NCBI RefSeq assembly: GCF_036327755.1 | Contig: NZ_CP109596.1 | Span: 6,138,001-6,202,000, forward strand | Source of the DNA: Nocardia sp. NBC_01503 | GTDB lineage: Bacteria; Actinomycetota; Actinomycetes; Mycobacteriales; Mycobacteriaceae | Reading direction: 5' to 3' | Length of the DNA stretch: 64,000 nucleotides | Shown: positions 33,417-41,920 of the stretch, one piece after another | Layout: every line of letters starts with the position of its first letter | Numbering within the stretch: the first letter of the stretch is position 1 | Translations under genes and position numbers: made by a program | Notes under the pieces: model-generated | The model's input: only the letters and a program-made list of their open reading frames with translations | Database searches by the model: none | What the model was told of the DNA's origin: nothing

Positions 33417-34421
33417 TCACGCCTTCTTCGGCAGTTCGAGGGTGAACGCGCCGCGGTCGGCGAGCGCGGTCAGGAATTCGGTGGCGTCGAAAGCCTCTGC
33501 GGGACTGTGCACTCCGCTCTTCGCCACGCCTCCGGCCAGCCGGACGGCGGCCTCGACGGATGCCAGTGCCGCGGCGCGCCATAGATCCCGGCCGCGCAGA
33601 TGCCCGGCCGCCGAGCCGGCGGCGGCGAGAACCTGTGCGGTAATGGTGAATTCGCTCTCCGCCCGCGCATCGGCATCGACCTGCTCACTGGTGAACGCCT
33701 GATCCTCGGCGAAGGTCGCGGCGGTGAGCTGTGCCTCGACTGCCTTGGTCCGGGTATGCCGGGGGACCGTGACGGCCTCCGGGAACGGCACCGGCGCGAT
33801 CATCGGCCGCGGACCGACCGGGGGCGGGAAGGCGAATATCGCCTGGCGCGGCTCCACGAATCCGTACTGTTGCTTCCCGTCGAAATATCCGATCCGGTCG
33901 GTATCTGAGAAAAGCAACCGTGCGGTCTCCACCGCGCCGTGCGTCATCATCCAATTGTGGACGGCGTAAGCCACGGTAATTCGGTCGATTTCGGATATGT
34001 CCCGGGCCACCGCACCGGCGAGTAAATCGCCCAGTCCGCCATAGAAACTCACACTCGGCAGCATGGTGACCCCGGCCCGCTGTGCGCGCTCGGGAAACGT
34101 ATCGAACAGCCGCTTCACAAAATGCACCTCGACGGCATGATCGACATAGTGGCAACCCCCCTCGACCGCGGCCGTGGCAACGGGCAGTCCGGTGGTGGTG
34201 AAGGGTCCCGCACAGTGAATGAGCACATCGGCGGCCTCGGCGAGCGCGCGCAGTGCGGCGGGATCATCGAGCCCCGCGGGCATGACGCGCGCCTGTCCGA
34301 GCGCGGCCAGCGCACCGGAATCTCGCCCGGAGACAATGACATCCCGACCCCGGGCGAGAAGGTCGGCGGTGACCAGGCGACCGGTATGACCGGTGGCCCC
34401 ATAAACGGCGAATACAGTCAT
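33417..34421 (-). CDS. Saccharopine dehydrogenase-like NAD(P)-binding protein
   Basis: A 334-residue protein with an N-terminal Rossmann domain (VFAVYGATGHTGRLVTADLL) and the signature DVLIHCAGPFTTTGLPVATA followed by GGCHYVDHAVE. These mark the saccharopine dehydrogenase-like and trans-acting enoyl reductase group rather than lysine-pathway enzymes. The C-terminal part (about 150-330) is the substrate or dimer domain. The ATG at 34421 is taken over one three codons earlier. It is first in an operon with the NmrA-like gene, so both probably act on the same unknown reducible metabolite. Confidence 0.8.
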   Translation of the reverse strand: MTVFAVYGATGHTGRLVTADLLARGRDVIVSGRDSGALAALGQARVMPAGLDDPAALRALAEAADVLIHCAGPFTTTGLPVATAAVEGGCHYVDHAVEVHFVKRLFDTFPERAQRAGVTMLPSVSFYGGLGDLLAGAVARDISEIDRITVAYAVHNWMMTHGAVETARLLFSDTDRIGYFDGKQQYGFVEPRQAIFAFPPPVGPRPMIAPVPFPEAVTVPRHTRTKAVEAQLTAATFAEDQAFTSEQVDADARAESEFTITAQVLAAAGSAAGHLRGRDLWRAAALASVEAAVRLAGGVAKSGVHSPAEAFDATEFLTALADRGAFTLELPKKA

Positions 34422-34525
34422 GAAGATCAACTCTTTACGCTGATAGGCAAATCAGAATCTACTTATCGAGCGTATTCCCGCCCACCGACAAGTTCGCTTG
34501 TGCGGCAGTCGGATCGAGCCGATCC

Positions 34526-34699
34526 TCAGGCTATATCGCGGGTGATTCGGTGGGGTTCGGTGTCGTCGAACATGACCCCCTCCCACCAGGAAGCCAATGG
34601 ACTTGGTTCGGGCCAGCAGGCATCGGCGCCGCTGACCGCCTTGACGGAATTCTGATCGAGCTCGGGTTCGAGATGGGTGGTTGTTGCTTTCCTGCTCAC
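34526..34699 (-). CDS. Small protein of unknown function (possible peptide precursor)
   Basis: A 57-residue frame from GTG 34699, with GGAG nine bases upstream on the minus strand. It is polar in the first half (VSRKATTTHLEPELDQNSVK) and Trp/Pro-rich in the second (ACWPEPSPLASWWEGVMFDD). That split resembles leader and core of a modified peptide precursor, but no maturation enzyme is adjacent; a methyltransferase gene is divergent. A longer frame from 34762 exists but lacks a ribosome site. Function unknown, existence moderately supported. Confidence 0.45.
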   Translation of the reverse strand: MSRKATTTHLEPELDQNSVKAVSGADACWPEPSPLASWWEGVMFDDTEPHRITRDIA

Positions 34700-34734
34700 G
34701 CTGGGTTGCTCCTGCGTTCTGCGCCAGACGGCTG

Positions 34735-34748
34735 CAACTGGACAGTTG
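34735..34748. promoter_or_regulatory. Palindrome upstream of the small Trp-rich gene
   Basis: CAACTGGACAGTTG is a perfect 6-2-6 inverted repeat, 35 bases before the GTG at 34699. It could be a protein-binding site for that gene. No regulator is assigned. Confidence 0.35.
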
Positions 34749-34885
34749 GGCACTGCAGCCATTCCCGTTTTGGTCGAGTTGAAACAAACCCCAGGTTAGG
34801 CGCTATCGCCGCGCTTCACCGGGTTTCGGCGCGGCCAGCCGAAAATACTTGGCCCGATACGGCTTCGGCGCGGAATACTGCCGCT

Positions 34886-35575
34886 ATGCCGACCTTCGCC
34901 GATTTCGACCGCCGCAACTACCGAACCGTCGATGTGGCCACCGGATACGACGGCTGGGCCCCGACCTACGAGCAGACCGTCATGGACGAGATGGATTACG
35001 CGCTACTCGAGCGCGTTCGGGTGCGCTGGCACGGGCGCGCCGCCGATCTGGGCTGCGGCACCGGCCGCACCGGCGGTTGGTTGCGCGCGCACGGTCTCAC
35101 CCATATCGACGGGGTCGACCTCAGCGCCGGAATGCTCGAACGCGCCCGGGCTCGCGGCGCGCACACCACCCTGACCCAGGCCGATGTCCGTGATACCGGA
35201 TTGCCAAGCGGCGCATACGATGTGGTGATCTCCTCGCTGATCGACGAGCACCTGCCGGAGCTGGCCCCGTTCTATACCGAGGCGGGCCGATTGGCCGCCC
35301 GCGGTGCGACATTCGTCCTGGTGGCCTATCACCCACAGTTCATGATGGTGACGGGTATGCCCACGCATTACACGCCCGAATTCGGTGAGCCACTTGCGAT
35401 CAGTACGCACCTGCACCTGTTCGGTGAACATATCACGGCCGGTATCGCGGCCGGATGGCGGCTGACCGAGGTCACCGAGGCGCTGGTGGATGACGAGTGG
35501 CTGACACGCAAGCCGAAATGGGCGGAGCTGCGCGGCCATCCATTCACCATGGCGCTGGTGTGGCAGCTGGACTGA
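34886..35575 (+). CDS. Class I SAM-dependent methyltransferase
   Basis: A 229-residue methyltransferase with motif I AADLGCGTGRTGG (about residue 53), then HIDGVDLSAGMLERARARGA and the post-II segment AYDVVISSLIDEHLPELAPF. The ATG at 34886 (MPTFADFDRRNYRTV) is chosen because upstream codons have no homology. The C-terminal part (FMMVTGMPTHYTPEFGEP onward) is the substrate lid. Its 3' end overlaps the opposing TetR gene by 32 bases. Small-molecule O- or C-methylation is likely; the substrate is unknown. Confidence 0.87.
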   Translation: MPTFADFDRRNYRTVDVATGYDGWAPTYEQTVMDEMDYALLERVRVRWHGRAADLGCGTGRTGGWLRAHGLTHIDGVDLSAGMLERARARGAHTTLTQADVRDTGLPSGAYDVVISSLIDEHLPELAPFYTEAGRLAARGATFVLVAYHPQFMMVTGMPTHYTPEFGEPLAISTHLHLFGEHITAGIAAGWRLTEVTEALVDDEWLTRKPKWAELRGHPFTMALVWQLD

Positions 35576-36146
35576 CGCCGACCGCGGCGGCGATGAATCG
35601 CCAAAGCCCCGCTGTCGCTTGATCGATGGAGGGGCGGGGGTGGCGGCGGAGTTGTTCGGCCATGCCGTGCCGGAGCGCGCCCATGACACATGCGCCGGCG
35701 AGGTCCGGATCGATGCTCGCATCCAGTTCGCCCGATTCCTGGCCGGAGCGGATATTGCGGCCCGCGGATTCGATAATGCGCTCGAGGGTGGCGGCTTCCA
35801 CCTCGGCGACCTCCGGTTCGGTGCTGATGCGGCCGAGCAACAGCTCCGACAGCGGATCGGCGAGGTGATAGGCCACGAAATTGCGGGTACGCGCGCGTTC
35901 GCGGGCCGCCCAGCCGTGTTCGCCCGCGATGGTCTCATCGGCGATGGCGGCGACCAGCCCGGCGTGGAACTCCTCGTAAATCGCCACCAGCAGACCGGCT
36001 TTGGAGCCGAAGTGGTGGTAGAGCGCACCGGTGCTCAGCCCGGATCGCCGTTTGAGTGCGTTGAGATCGACCACGCCATTGGTCGCGACCAGCTCCGCGC
36101 GAGCGGCATCGAGTAGTTGTTGACGACCGTGGGGAGCCCGTGCCAT
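35544..36146 (-). CDS. TetR-family transcriptional regulator
   Basis: Repressor of 200 residues. The helix-turn-helix (about 8-52) reads RQQLLDAARAELVATNGVVD, then KRRSGLSTGALYHHFGSKAG. The C-terminal part is a helical ligand domain (about 75-190). The ATG at 36146 is preferred: the earlier ATG at 36158 lies inside the operator dyad. It is divergent from the PhyH dioxygenase gene, with CATAAC-N8-GTTATG in the 47-base gap, so it probably represses both genes. Confidence 0.88.
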   Translation of the reverse strand: MARAPHGRQQLLDAARAELVATNGVVDLNALKRRSGLSTGALYHHFGSKAGLLVAIYEEFHAGLVAAIADETIAGEHGWAARERARTRNFVAYHLADPLSELLLGRISTEPEVAEVEAATLERIIESAGRNIRSGQESGELDASIDPDLAGACVMGALRHGMAEQLRRHPRPSIDQATAGLWRFIAAAVGVSPAATPAPW

Positions 36147-36155
36147 GCTCCGAAG

Positions 36156-36175
36156 CATAACAGAATTCAGTTATG
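36156..36175. promoter_or_regulatory. TetR operator between regulator and dioxygenase genes
   Basis: CATAAC (36156-36161) and GTTATG (36170-36175) form an inverted repeat around a GAATTC core, 20 bp in all. The position between divergent genes and close to both starts fits a TetR operator. Confidence 0.65.
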
Positions 36176-36193
36176 TTAAATCGGAGGTGCGCC

Positions 36194-37036
36194 ATGAGCG
36201 CTGAAGTCTCATCCGTGACCGATCTCGCCGGTGACCTGGCCGGAACCTATCGCCGGACCGAAAGCAGCGGGAGCACGGTGGATTCGGCACTGGTCGACGC
36301 CGACCTGGCCGCACTGTTGCGGGACGGCTACGTGATCCTCCCTGATCTGATTACGGCGCACGAGCTGCAAGCGATTCGAGACGACACCGATCCGCTGCTG
36401 AATCTCAAGGGCCGCAACAATTTCGAGGGCCATGCCACCCAGCGCATCTACAGTGTGCTGAACAAGACCCGCAGCTGCGACCGCCTGGCCGCCCATCCGC
36501 GGGTACTGGCCCTGCTCGACCGTCTCCTCATGCCCAACTACCTGCTCTCCATGCTGCAGGTCATCAATATCCTGCCCGGCGAATCCGCCCAGATGCTGCA
36601 CACCGATGACGGCTTCTACCCGCTGCCGCGCCCCCGTCGAGCGCTCAGCGCCGCAACCATCTGGGCCATCGACGATTTCACCGAAACCAACGGCGCGACC
36701 GAAATCGTCCCCGGCAGCCAGGACTGGGGTGATGAACTCCCGCAGGGAGATTCGGGCCGCCGCCCGGTAATCATGTCCGCCGGCTCCTGCGTCTTCTTCC
36801 TCGGCACCCTCTGGCACGGCGGTGGCCCCAACCGCTCCACCGCCGCCCGCCTGGCCGTCACCGCCCAGTACTGCGAACCCTGGCTGCGCCCACAGGAAGC
36901 CTTCACCCTCTCCACCCCGCACGATATAGCCCGCACGGTCGACGAGGACATCCGCCGCATGCTCGGCTACAGCATCCACCCACCCTTCATCGGGCAGGTG
37001 GACGGTATGCACCCCAAACGCCTTCTCGCCGAGTGA
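36194..37036 (+). CDS. Phytanoyl-CoA dioxygenase (PhyH)-family protein
   Basis: Fe(II)/2-oxoglutarate-dependent hydroxylase of 280 residues. Iron ligands are H136-x-D138 (MLHTDDGFY) and H208 (GTLWHGGGPNRS), with R214 placed to hold 2-oxoglutarate. The strand IWAIDDFTETNGATEIVPGS is typical of PhyH enzymes. GGAGG six bases before ATG 36194 fixes the start. Control by the divergent TetR suggests an inducible catabolic or detoxifying hydroxylation. The substrate cannot be read; bacterial PhyH proteins act on acyl chains, natural products or phosphonates. Confidence 0.9.
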   Translation: MSAEVSSVTDLAGDLAGTYRRTESSGSTVDSALVDADLAALLRDGYVILPDLITAHELQAIRDDTDPLLNLKGRNNFEGHATQRIYSVLNKTRSCDRLAAHPRVLALLDRLLMPNYLLSMLQVINILPGESAQMLHTDDGFYPLPRPRRALSAATIWAIDDFTETNGATEIVPGSQDWGDELPQGDSGRRPVIMSAGSCVFFLGTLWHGGGPNRSTAARLAVTAQYCEPWLRPQEAFTLSTPHDIARTVDEDIRRMLGYSIHPPFIGQVDGMHPKRLLAE

Positions 37037-37124
37037 CCGACTAGCTCTCCCCGTTCTCATCCCGTATCCATGGGCGAATCCGAAACGCCCGCCCCGGAAT
37101 TCAACACTCGGAGCGGGACGGCGG

Positions 37125-37715
37125 TTACCGGTCCGCCCAGGCGGGCAGGCTGGCGCAGGTGACTTCCGCGGTTGCGGCGAGGCGGGCGGGCGGGGTGTTC
37201 AGGCGGCTGAGTTGGATGAGGCCCTGGGATACCAGGACGATGTTCGCGCTGAGGGCGGACAGCTCGGCTTCGGTGAGGTCCCGTGCTGCGGGGCGCAGGC
37301 GGGTGGCTACCGCGGATTCCATGGCGGCCGTGGTGCGGGCCGCGGTGGTCGCGACCTCGGGGATGCGGGTGGCGAGGTGGGCGACGCTGTTGATCATGAG
37401 GCAGCCGCGGCGGTGGGGTTGGGCGGCGCAGTCGTCGACAACGGCTTTCAGGAGGGTGCGGACGGCGGTGCGGGCCGTGCCGGGGGCGGATTCGATGGTG
37501 GTGCGCACGAATTGGGCTCTGGCCTCGCAGTAGCGATCGAACGCGGCGAGGAACAGGCCCTTCTTATTGCCGTATGCCGCGTAGATGCTGCCGTTGCCGA
37601 CGCCGGTGGCGACGGAGACGTCCTCCACCGAGGTGTTGTCGTATCCGTTGGACCAGAACAGCTCTGTCGCGGCAGCGAGGAGGTTCGATTCGTCGAACCG
37701 TCGTGCGCGTCCCAT
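37125..37715 (-). CDS. TetR-family transcriptional regulator
   Basis: Repressor of 196 residues. The DNA-binding part is RRFDESNLLAAATELFWSNG, then YDNTSVEDVSVATGVGNGSI and YAAYGNKKGLFLAAFDRYCE. This helix pattern matches the branch with the C-terminal motif AQPHRRGCLMINSVAHLA (a Cys-containing ligand domain seen in quinone and electrophile sensors). It is divergent from the GlxA-type gene with a perfect 9-bp inverted repeat between them. Its target is therefore probably that gene and itself. Confidence 0.88.
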   Translation of the reverse strand: MGRARRFDESNLLAAATELFWSNGYDNTSVEDVSVATGVGNGSIYAAYGNKKGLFLAAFDRYCEARAQFVRTTIESAPGTARTAVRTLLKAVVDDCAAQPHRRGCLMINSVAHLATRIPEVATTAARTTAAMESAVATRLRPAARDLTEAELSALSANIVLVSQGLIQLSRLNTPPARLAATAEVTCASLPAWADR

Positions 37716-37766
37716 TCGCTCAACCTACCAATGCCGCTGCGGAGTTGCTGTGTGTCACACCACTTG

Positions 37767-37790
37767 ATTCTGGAGCCGTGCCTCCAGAAT
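37767..37790. promoter_or_regulatory. Perfect 9-6-9 inverted repeat upstream of the GlxA-type gene
   Basis: ATTCTGGAG (37767-37775) and CTCCAGAAT (37782-37790) are exact complements around six bases, ending one base before the ATG at 37792. It is a likely operator for the divergent TetR protein or for the GlxA-type regulator itself. Confidence 0.6.
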
Positions 37791-37791
37791 A

Positions 37792-38808
37792 ATGGTGGAC
37801 GTGTCCTCCAATAAAGCGGTCAAGGTGCGTCGGCGAATCGGGATACTGGTCTTCGACGGCGTGAAGATGCTCGACTTCGTCGGTCCCGCGGAGGTTTTCG
37901 TGGAGGCCAACCAATCGGTGGACGCCTATGAGGTGGTGCTGGTCTCGGCGGACGGGCGAGATGTGCAGACCTCGATCGGTGCGAGCGTGGTGGTCGCGGG
38001 TGCCGCCGCCGAGGCCGGGCCGTTCGATACGGTGGTGATTCCGGGCAGTGAGCTACCTCCGGCCAAATTCGTGACACCCGAGTTGCTCGAGGCGGTGCGG
38101 CGGCTCGCGGCCGATTCCCGGCGACTGGCCTCCATCTGCAGCGGCACCTTCGCACTCGCCGAACTCGGAATGCTCGACGGTCGCCGTGCCACCACGCATT
38201 GGAAGTTCACCCGCGACCTGGCCGCGCGGTATCCGAAGATTCGGGTGGATCCGGATGCCATCTTCGTGCGCGATGGAACCACCTACAGTTCGGCGGGTGT
38301 CGCGGCCGGGGTGGATCTCGCGCTGGCGCTCGTGGAGGAGGATCACGGCGCGGATAACGCTCGCGCGGTGGCGCAATCGCTGGTCGTGTACATGCAGCGC
38401 GCGGGCGGTCAGTCGCAGTTCTCGGCTTCACTGCACGGTGCCGCGCCACGCAGTCCGCTGGTGCGCGCGGTCGCCGACCTGATCTGCGCCGATCCGGCCC
38501 ATCCGCATACGGTGCGATCACTCGCCGCATACGCGCGGGTGAGCGTGCGGCATCTGACCCGCCTGTTCCGCGCCGAACTGGAGAACTCACCCGCCGAGTA
38601 CGTGGCCTTCATCCGCTTCGGCCTGGCGCGGGACAAACTGCACGCGGGCTACAGCGTCACCGAGGCGGCCATGGCCGCCGGATATGGCAGCAGTGAGGCC
38701 ATGCGCCGCGCATTCGTTGCGCGACTGGGCATTTCGCCCCGGAAGTATCAGCAGCGCTTCCGATCCACGGGCGTGGACTACGGGCCGCCCACCCTCGCGG
38801 TGTCCTGA
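37792..38808 (+). CDS. GlxA-family regulator (DJ-1/PfpI domain plus AraC domain)
   Basis: Transcription regulator of 338 residues. The N-terminal class I glutamine amidotransferase-like (DJ-1/PfpI) domain (about 12-190) starts RRRIGILVFDGVKMLDFVGP and has the nucleophile elbow LASICSGTFALAELGML with Cys in place. The C-terminal AraC domain (about 230-325) holds SLAAYARVSVRHLTRLFRAE and VTEAAMAAGYGSSEAMRRAF with the closing GISPRKYQQRF. An inverted repeat abuts the ATG and no Shine-Dalgarno site is visible, so the start may be leaderless or lie at GTG 37801. The hydrolase genes just downstream are plausible targets. Confidence 0.88.
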   Translation: MVDVSSNKAVKVRRRIGILVFDGVKMLDFVGPAEVFVEANQSVDAYEVVLVSADGRDVQTSIGASVVVAGAAAEAGPFDTVVIPGSELPPAKFVTPELLEAVRRLAADSRRLASICSGTFALAELGMLDGRRATTHWKFTRDLAARYPKIRVDPDAIFVRDGTTYSSAGVAAGVDLALALVEEDHGADNARAVAQSLVVYMQRAGGQSQFSASLHGAAPRSPLVRAVADLICADPAHPHTVRSLAAYARVSVRHLTRLFRAELENSPAEYVAFIRFGLARDKLHAGYSVTEAAMAAGYGSSEAMRRAFVARLGISPRKYQQRFRSTGVDYGPPTLAVS

Positions 38809-38903
38809 TCGGGGGGAATTACGGCCCGCAGCGAGGGGCGCGGGCGGTGGCCCGCCGAGCAGACTGGATTGGCTATCCGATCGATGTAGGGAAAGGAATC
38901 TCG

Positions 38904-39863
38904 ATGACCGGAAACCCGCTCGGAATCTCGCTCGAACCCGCGGCACAGGAGTTCGTGGACGCCACCTCGCAGCCGCCGTTCCTCTATCAGCTCAGCCCCG
39001 AAGAAGGCCGCAAAGCCGTTGACGGCGTGCAGGATTCCCCCATCTTCAAGCCGGAGATCGACGAGGAGTGGATCACCGTGCCGGGCGGACCCACCGGATC
39101 GGTGCGGGTGCGCATCGTGAAGCCGGTCGGCAGCACCGGAGCACTGCCGGTGATCATCTACACGCACGGCGCGGGCTGGGTCTTCGGCGACGCGCACACC
39201 CATGACCGCCTGGTCCGCGATCTCGCGGTCGGCACCGGCGCGGCCGTGGTGTTCCCGGAGTACGACCGCTCACCCGAGGTGCGCTACCCGGTCGCCAACG
39301 AGCAGTCCTATCGAGTTGCCCAGTGGGTCAACGGCAATGGCGCGGACAAGGGTCTGGACCCCACCCGCATCGCGATCGCCGGGGACTCCGTCGGCGGCAA
39401 TATGGCCATCGCACTCACCCTGATGGCCAAGGAGCGCGGCGATGTCAGCTTCCGGCAGCAGGTGCTGTTCTACCCGGTGACCGACGCCAACTTCGATACT
39501 CCGTCCTATCTGGAGTTCGCCGAGGGCTACTTCCTGACCCGAGAGGGCATGAAGTGGTTCTGGGATCAGTACACCACCGATGTTGAGGACCGCGCCCAGA
39601 TCACCGCCTCACCGCTGCGAGCCACCATCGCACAGCTCGCCGGACTCCCACCCGCCCTGGTCATCACGGGTCAGGCCGATGTGCTGCGCGATGAGGGCGA
39701 GGCGTACGCGGGCAAGCTGCGCGCGGCGGGAGTACCGGTGACCCAGGTGCGGTACGGCGCGATCATCCACGACTTCGTGATGGTGAACTCCATGCATGAC
39801 ACCCATGCCGCCAAAGCCGCTGTCGCGCAGGCTGTCGCGGTGCTCAAGGAGGCGCTGGCATGA
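38904..39863 (+). CDS. Hormone-sensitive-lipase-type alpha/beta hydrolase
   Basis: Esterase of 319 residues. The oxyanion loop is HGAGW (88-92), the nucleophile is S162 in AGDSVGGNMA, the acid is in ITGQADVLRDEG and the His in AIIHDFVMVN. This is the HSL (acetyl-hydrolase) pattern. ATG 38904 has AAGGAA about six bases upstream. Its stop overlaps the start of the next hydrolase gene (ATGA), so the two are co-translated. The divergent TetR and GlxA regulators upstream may control the pair. Substrate unknown; short-chain esters or lactones are usual. Confidence 0.87.
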   Translation: MTGNPLGISLEPAAQEFVDATSQPPFLYQLSPEEGRKAVDGVQDSPIFKPEIDEEWITVPGGPTGSVRVRIVKPVGSTGALPVIIYTHGAGWVFGDAHTHDRLVRDLAVGTGAAVVFPEYDRSPEVRYPVANEQSYRVAQWVNGNGADKGLDPTRIAIAGDSVGGNMAIALTLMAKERGDVSFRQQVLFYPVTDANFDTPSYLEFAEGYFLTREGMKWFWDQYTTDVEDRAQITASPLRATIAQLAGLPPALVITGQADVLRDEGEAYAGKLRAAGVPVTQVRYGAIIHDFVMVNSMHDTHAAKAAVAQAVAVLKEALA

Positions 39864-40558
39864 CCGTCGTACTCGTACACGGCGCGTTCGCCGACTCGTC
39901 CAGCTGGAACGGCGTGGTGGATCGGTTGCAGGCGCAGGGGCAGACCGTGATCGCCGCGGCCAACCCGCTGCGGAGCCTGACCGGTGACGCCGCGTACATC
40001 GCCTCGGTGCTCAGCGGGATCGAAGGTCCGATCGTGCTGGTCGGACATTCGTACGGCGGCAGCGTCATCACCGTTGCCGCCGAGGGCAATTCGAATGTCC
40101 AGGCGCTGGTGTACATCGCCGCGTTCATTCCCGAGATCGGCGAGAGCGCCCTGGAGTTGAGTGGTAAATTCCCCGGCTCGACGCTGGGACCCACCACCCG
40201 GCCCGGATCGTATCCACTTGCCGATGGCAGCGCGGGCACCGAGCTCTACATCCAGCAGGAGCTGTTCCACAAGCAGTTCGCCGCCGATGTCCCGGCCGAT
40301 GCCGCCCGCCGGATGGCGGCGACTCAGCGACCGGTAGCCGTCGCGGCCCTCGCGGAAGCGGCCACCGCGGCCGCCTGGAAGAGCATTCCGTCCTACGCGC
40401 TGCTGGCCACCGAGGACTACAACATTCCGATCGAGGCGCACCGTTTCATGGCCGATCGGGCCGGTGCGACCACCGTCGAGGTGGCCGCCTCGCATGCGGT
40501 TGCCGTCGCACAGCCGCAAGCCGTCGCGGATCTGATTCTCCAGGCGACCCAGCGCTGA
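39860..40558 (+). CDS. Alpha/beta hydrolase of the EstC/salicylate-esterase type
   Basis: A 232-residue minimal alpha/beta hydrolase. The N-terminal loop MTVVLVHGAFADSSSWNGVV and nucleophile elbow VGHSYGGSVI (S64) are clear. Later residues YALLATEDYNIP (acid) and VAASHAVAVAQP (His) complete the triad. It is translationally coupled to the HSL-type gene by a four-base overlap, and a terminator hairpin follows. Related enzymes cleave plant-type esters or act on small aromatic esters; the substrate here is unknown. Confidence 0.87.
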   Translation: MTVVLVHGAFADSSSWNGVVDRLQAQGQTVIAAANPLRSLTGDAAYIASVLSGIEGPIVLVGHSYGGSVITVAAEGNSNVQALVYIAAFIPEIGESALELSGKFPGSTLGPTTRPGSYPLADGSAGTELYIQQELFHKQFAADVPADAARRMAATQRPVAVAALAEAATAAAWKSIPSYALLATEDYNIPIEAHRFMADRAGATTVEVAASHAVAVAQPQAVADLILQATQR

Positions 40559-40570
40559 GCGTTATGGTGA

Positions 40571-40598
40571 ACGGCCGCACGATATTTCGTGCGGCCGT
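40571..40598. terminator. Bidirectional hairpin terminator
   Basis: ACGGCCGCACGA (40571-40582) pairs perfectly with 40587-40598 around a TATT loop. It lies between convergent genes ending at 40558 and 40605. Confidence 0.8.
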
Positions 40599-40604
40599 CC
40601 GGGA

Positions 40605-41786
40605 TCAGTCCAGGAGCGAGTGCGCTTGCAGGGCGGTGCCGAGTTCGGTGACCGCCGCCGGATCGGTGAGGGTGCGGGCGGTCAGCTCTTCGATTCGGCG
40701 CAGACGGTAGCGGACGGTATTGGGGTGCAGGTACAGACGGCGACCGGTCTCGGCGGCCGAACCGTTTGCGGCGTACCAGGTCCGGAGGGTTTCGAGCAGC
40801 CGGTTCCGTTCCTCGTAGGGGAGCTCCAGGATCGGACCCAGTTGGACGTGGACCATGCGGGCGGCCTCGACGGGGGCGGCGGCGATCAGCATGGCCAGGG
40901 GATTGTCGTCGAAACGTGCTACGCCCGTGGCGCGTCCGCGCAGACCGGTCAAGGCCAGACGGGCGAAGTGCAGGGCCTGCGGGGTCTCCGGCAGAGATTC
41001 ATAGGGTGGGCTGATACCTACCCGGGTGCGGTGTTTGCGGAGGGTTCTGAGTACCGCTGGTTCGCGGTCGGTGGGTACCGCCAGGACGCCGATCTGCTGA
41101 TCGGGGAGTAGCCGCCAGGCGGAGGTGATCCGCAGGGCGCGCAGCCCGGATTCGATGCCGGGCAGGGCTTCTCGGCCCGGGGCGGGGACATCGGCGGCGG
41201 CTACCAGGTATCTGCCGGTCGCGGGGAGGCCCAGGATGCGGGTCGTCTCACCCAGTGTGCTCGGATCGGCGATCACGCCGGTGAAGAGGGCCTCGACCAG
41301 GACCGAGCGTTCGTGTTCGCGTTGCAGTAGGAGTTCGGAGGACATCTCGCGGTAGGCGTTCGCCACCGCGACCGCGTATTCCCCGGAGAGTGCCCACACC
41401 TCCGCGGCCACCGCCACGAGCATCGCATCGGTGACATCGGGATGCCCGCGGGCCTCGGAAACCAGTTCGGACCAGAGGAATTCGAATCCGATGCGGAAGG
41501 CGTGCAGGGTCTCGGCCAGCGGCACACCCTGCTGAGCGCGCAGGCGGCCGGTTTCCTTCGGAGGTTCGGGATCGACCGGATTCGCCGAGGTGAAGTGGCG
41601 GATCATCAGGGTCAGGTTGCGGGTGCACGAGGTGCGGATGGAGTCGAACGGGACCTGGGCGGCATTGCGGTACGACTCCAGTTCTCGTTGGAATCGATGC
41701 GCGAGCGCGAGCCCGAGATCATCGATTCGCCCGAGTAGGGCGTCGGCCACCTCGATGATCGCTTCGGGTGGGGTCGTACGCGGCAT
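40605..41786 (-). CDS. PucR-family transcriptional regulator
   Basis: Regulator of 393 residues. The N-terminal 150 residues are an RsbR-like helical sensor (DALLGRIDDLGLALAHRFQR, then ESYRNAAQVPFDS). A central degenerate GGDEF-like (CdaR) domain spans about 165-300. The C-terminal PucR helix-turn-helix spans about 330-390 (TLRTWYAANGSAAETGRRLY, then LHPNTVRYRLRRIEEL). ATG 41786 (MPRTTPPEAII) is taken because the longer frame overlaps the divergent control region. It is divergent from a lipase-like gene at 41921, a possible target. Confidence 0.87.
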   Translation of the reverse strand: MPRTTPPEAIIEVADALLGRIDDLGLALAHRFQRELESYRNAAQVPFDSIRTSCTRNLTLMIRHFTSANPVDPEPPKETGRLRAQQGVPLAETLHAFRIGFEFLWSELVSEARGHPDVTDAMLVAVAAEVWALSGEYAVAVANAYREMSSELLLQREHERSVLVEALFTGVIADPSTLGETTRILGLPATGRYLVAAADVPAPGREALPGIESGLRALRITSAWRLLPDQQIGVLAVPTDREPAVLRTLRKHRTRVGISPPYESLPETPQALHFARLALTGLRGRATGVARFDDNPLAMLIAAAPVEAARMVHVQLGPILELPYEERNRLLETLRTWYAANGSAAETGRRLYLHPNTVRYRLRRIEELTARTLTDPAAVTELGTALQAHSLLD

Positions 41787-41920
41787 CCGACCAGCGTACA
41801 GCTGGTGTATTTGTCCCGGAGAACAACCGGCGACCTGCGATGTTGTCGGCGCACCCATGGGAATCCTGCCGCTCCGATGCGACGATCGTCGGCGACCCGA
41901 CCGAGTTCCAGGAGTCGCCC

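Noticed and set aside
34452..34787. A 111-codon minus-strand frame over the same region as the small Trp-rich gene
   Set aside because: No ribosome site and Arg-rich, low-complexity composition.
34526..35575. RiPP gene cluster including the methyltransferase
   Set aside because: The methyltransferase is a generic class I enzyme on the opposite strand and no cyclase, protease or exporter is nearby; only the small frame is reported, with low confidence.
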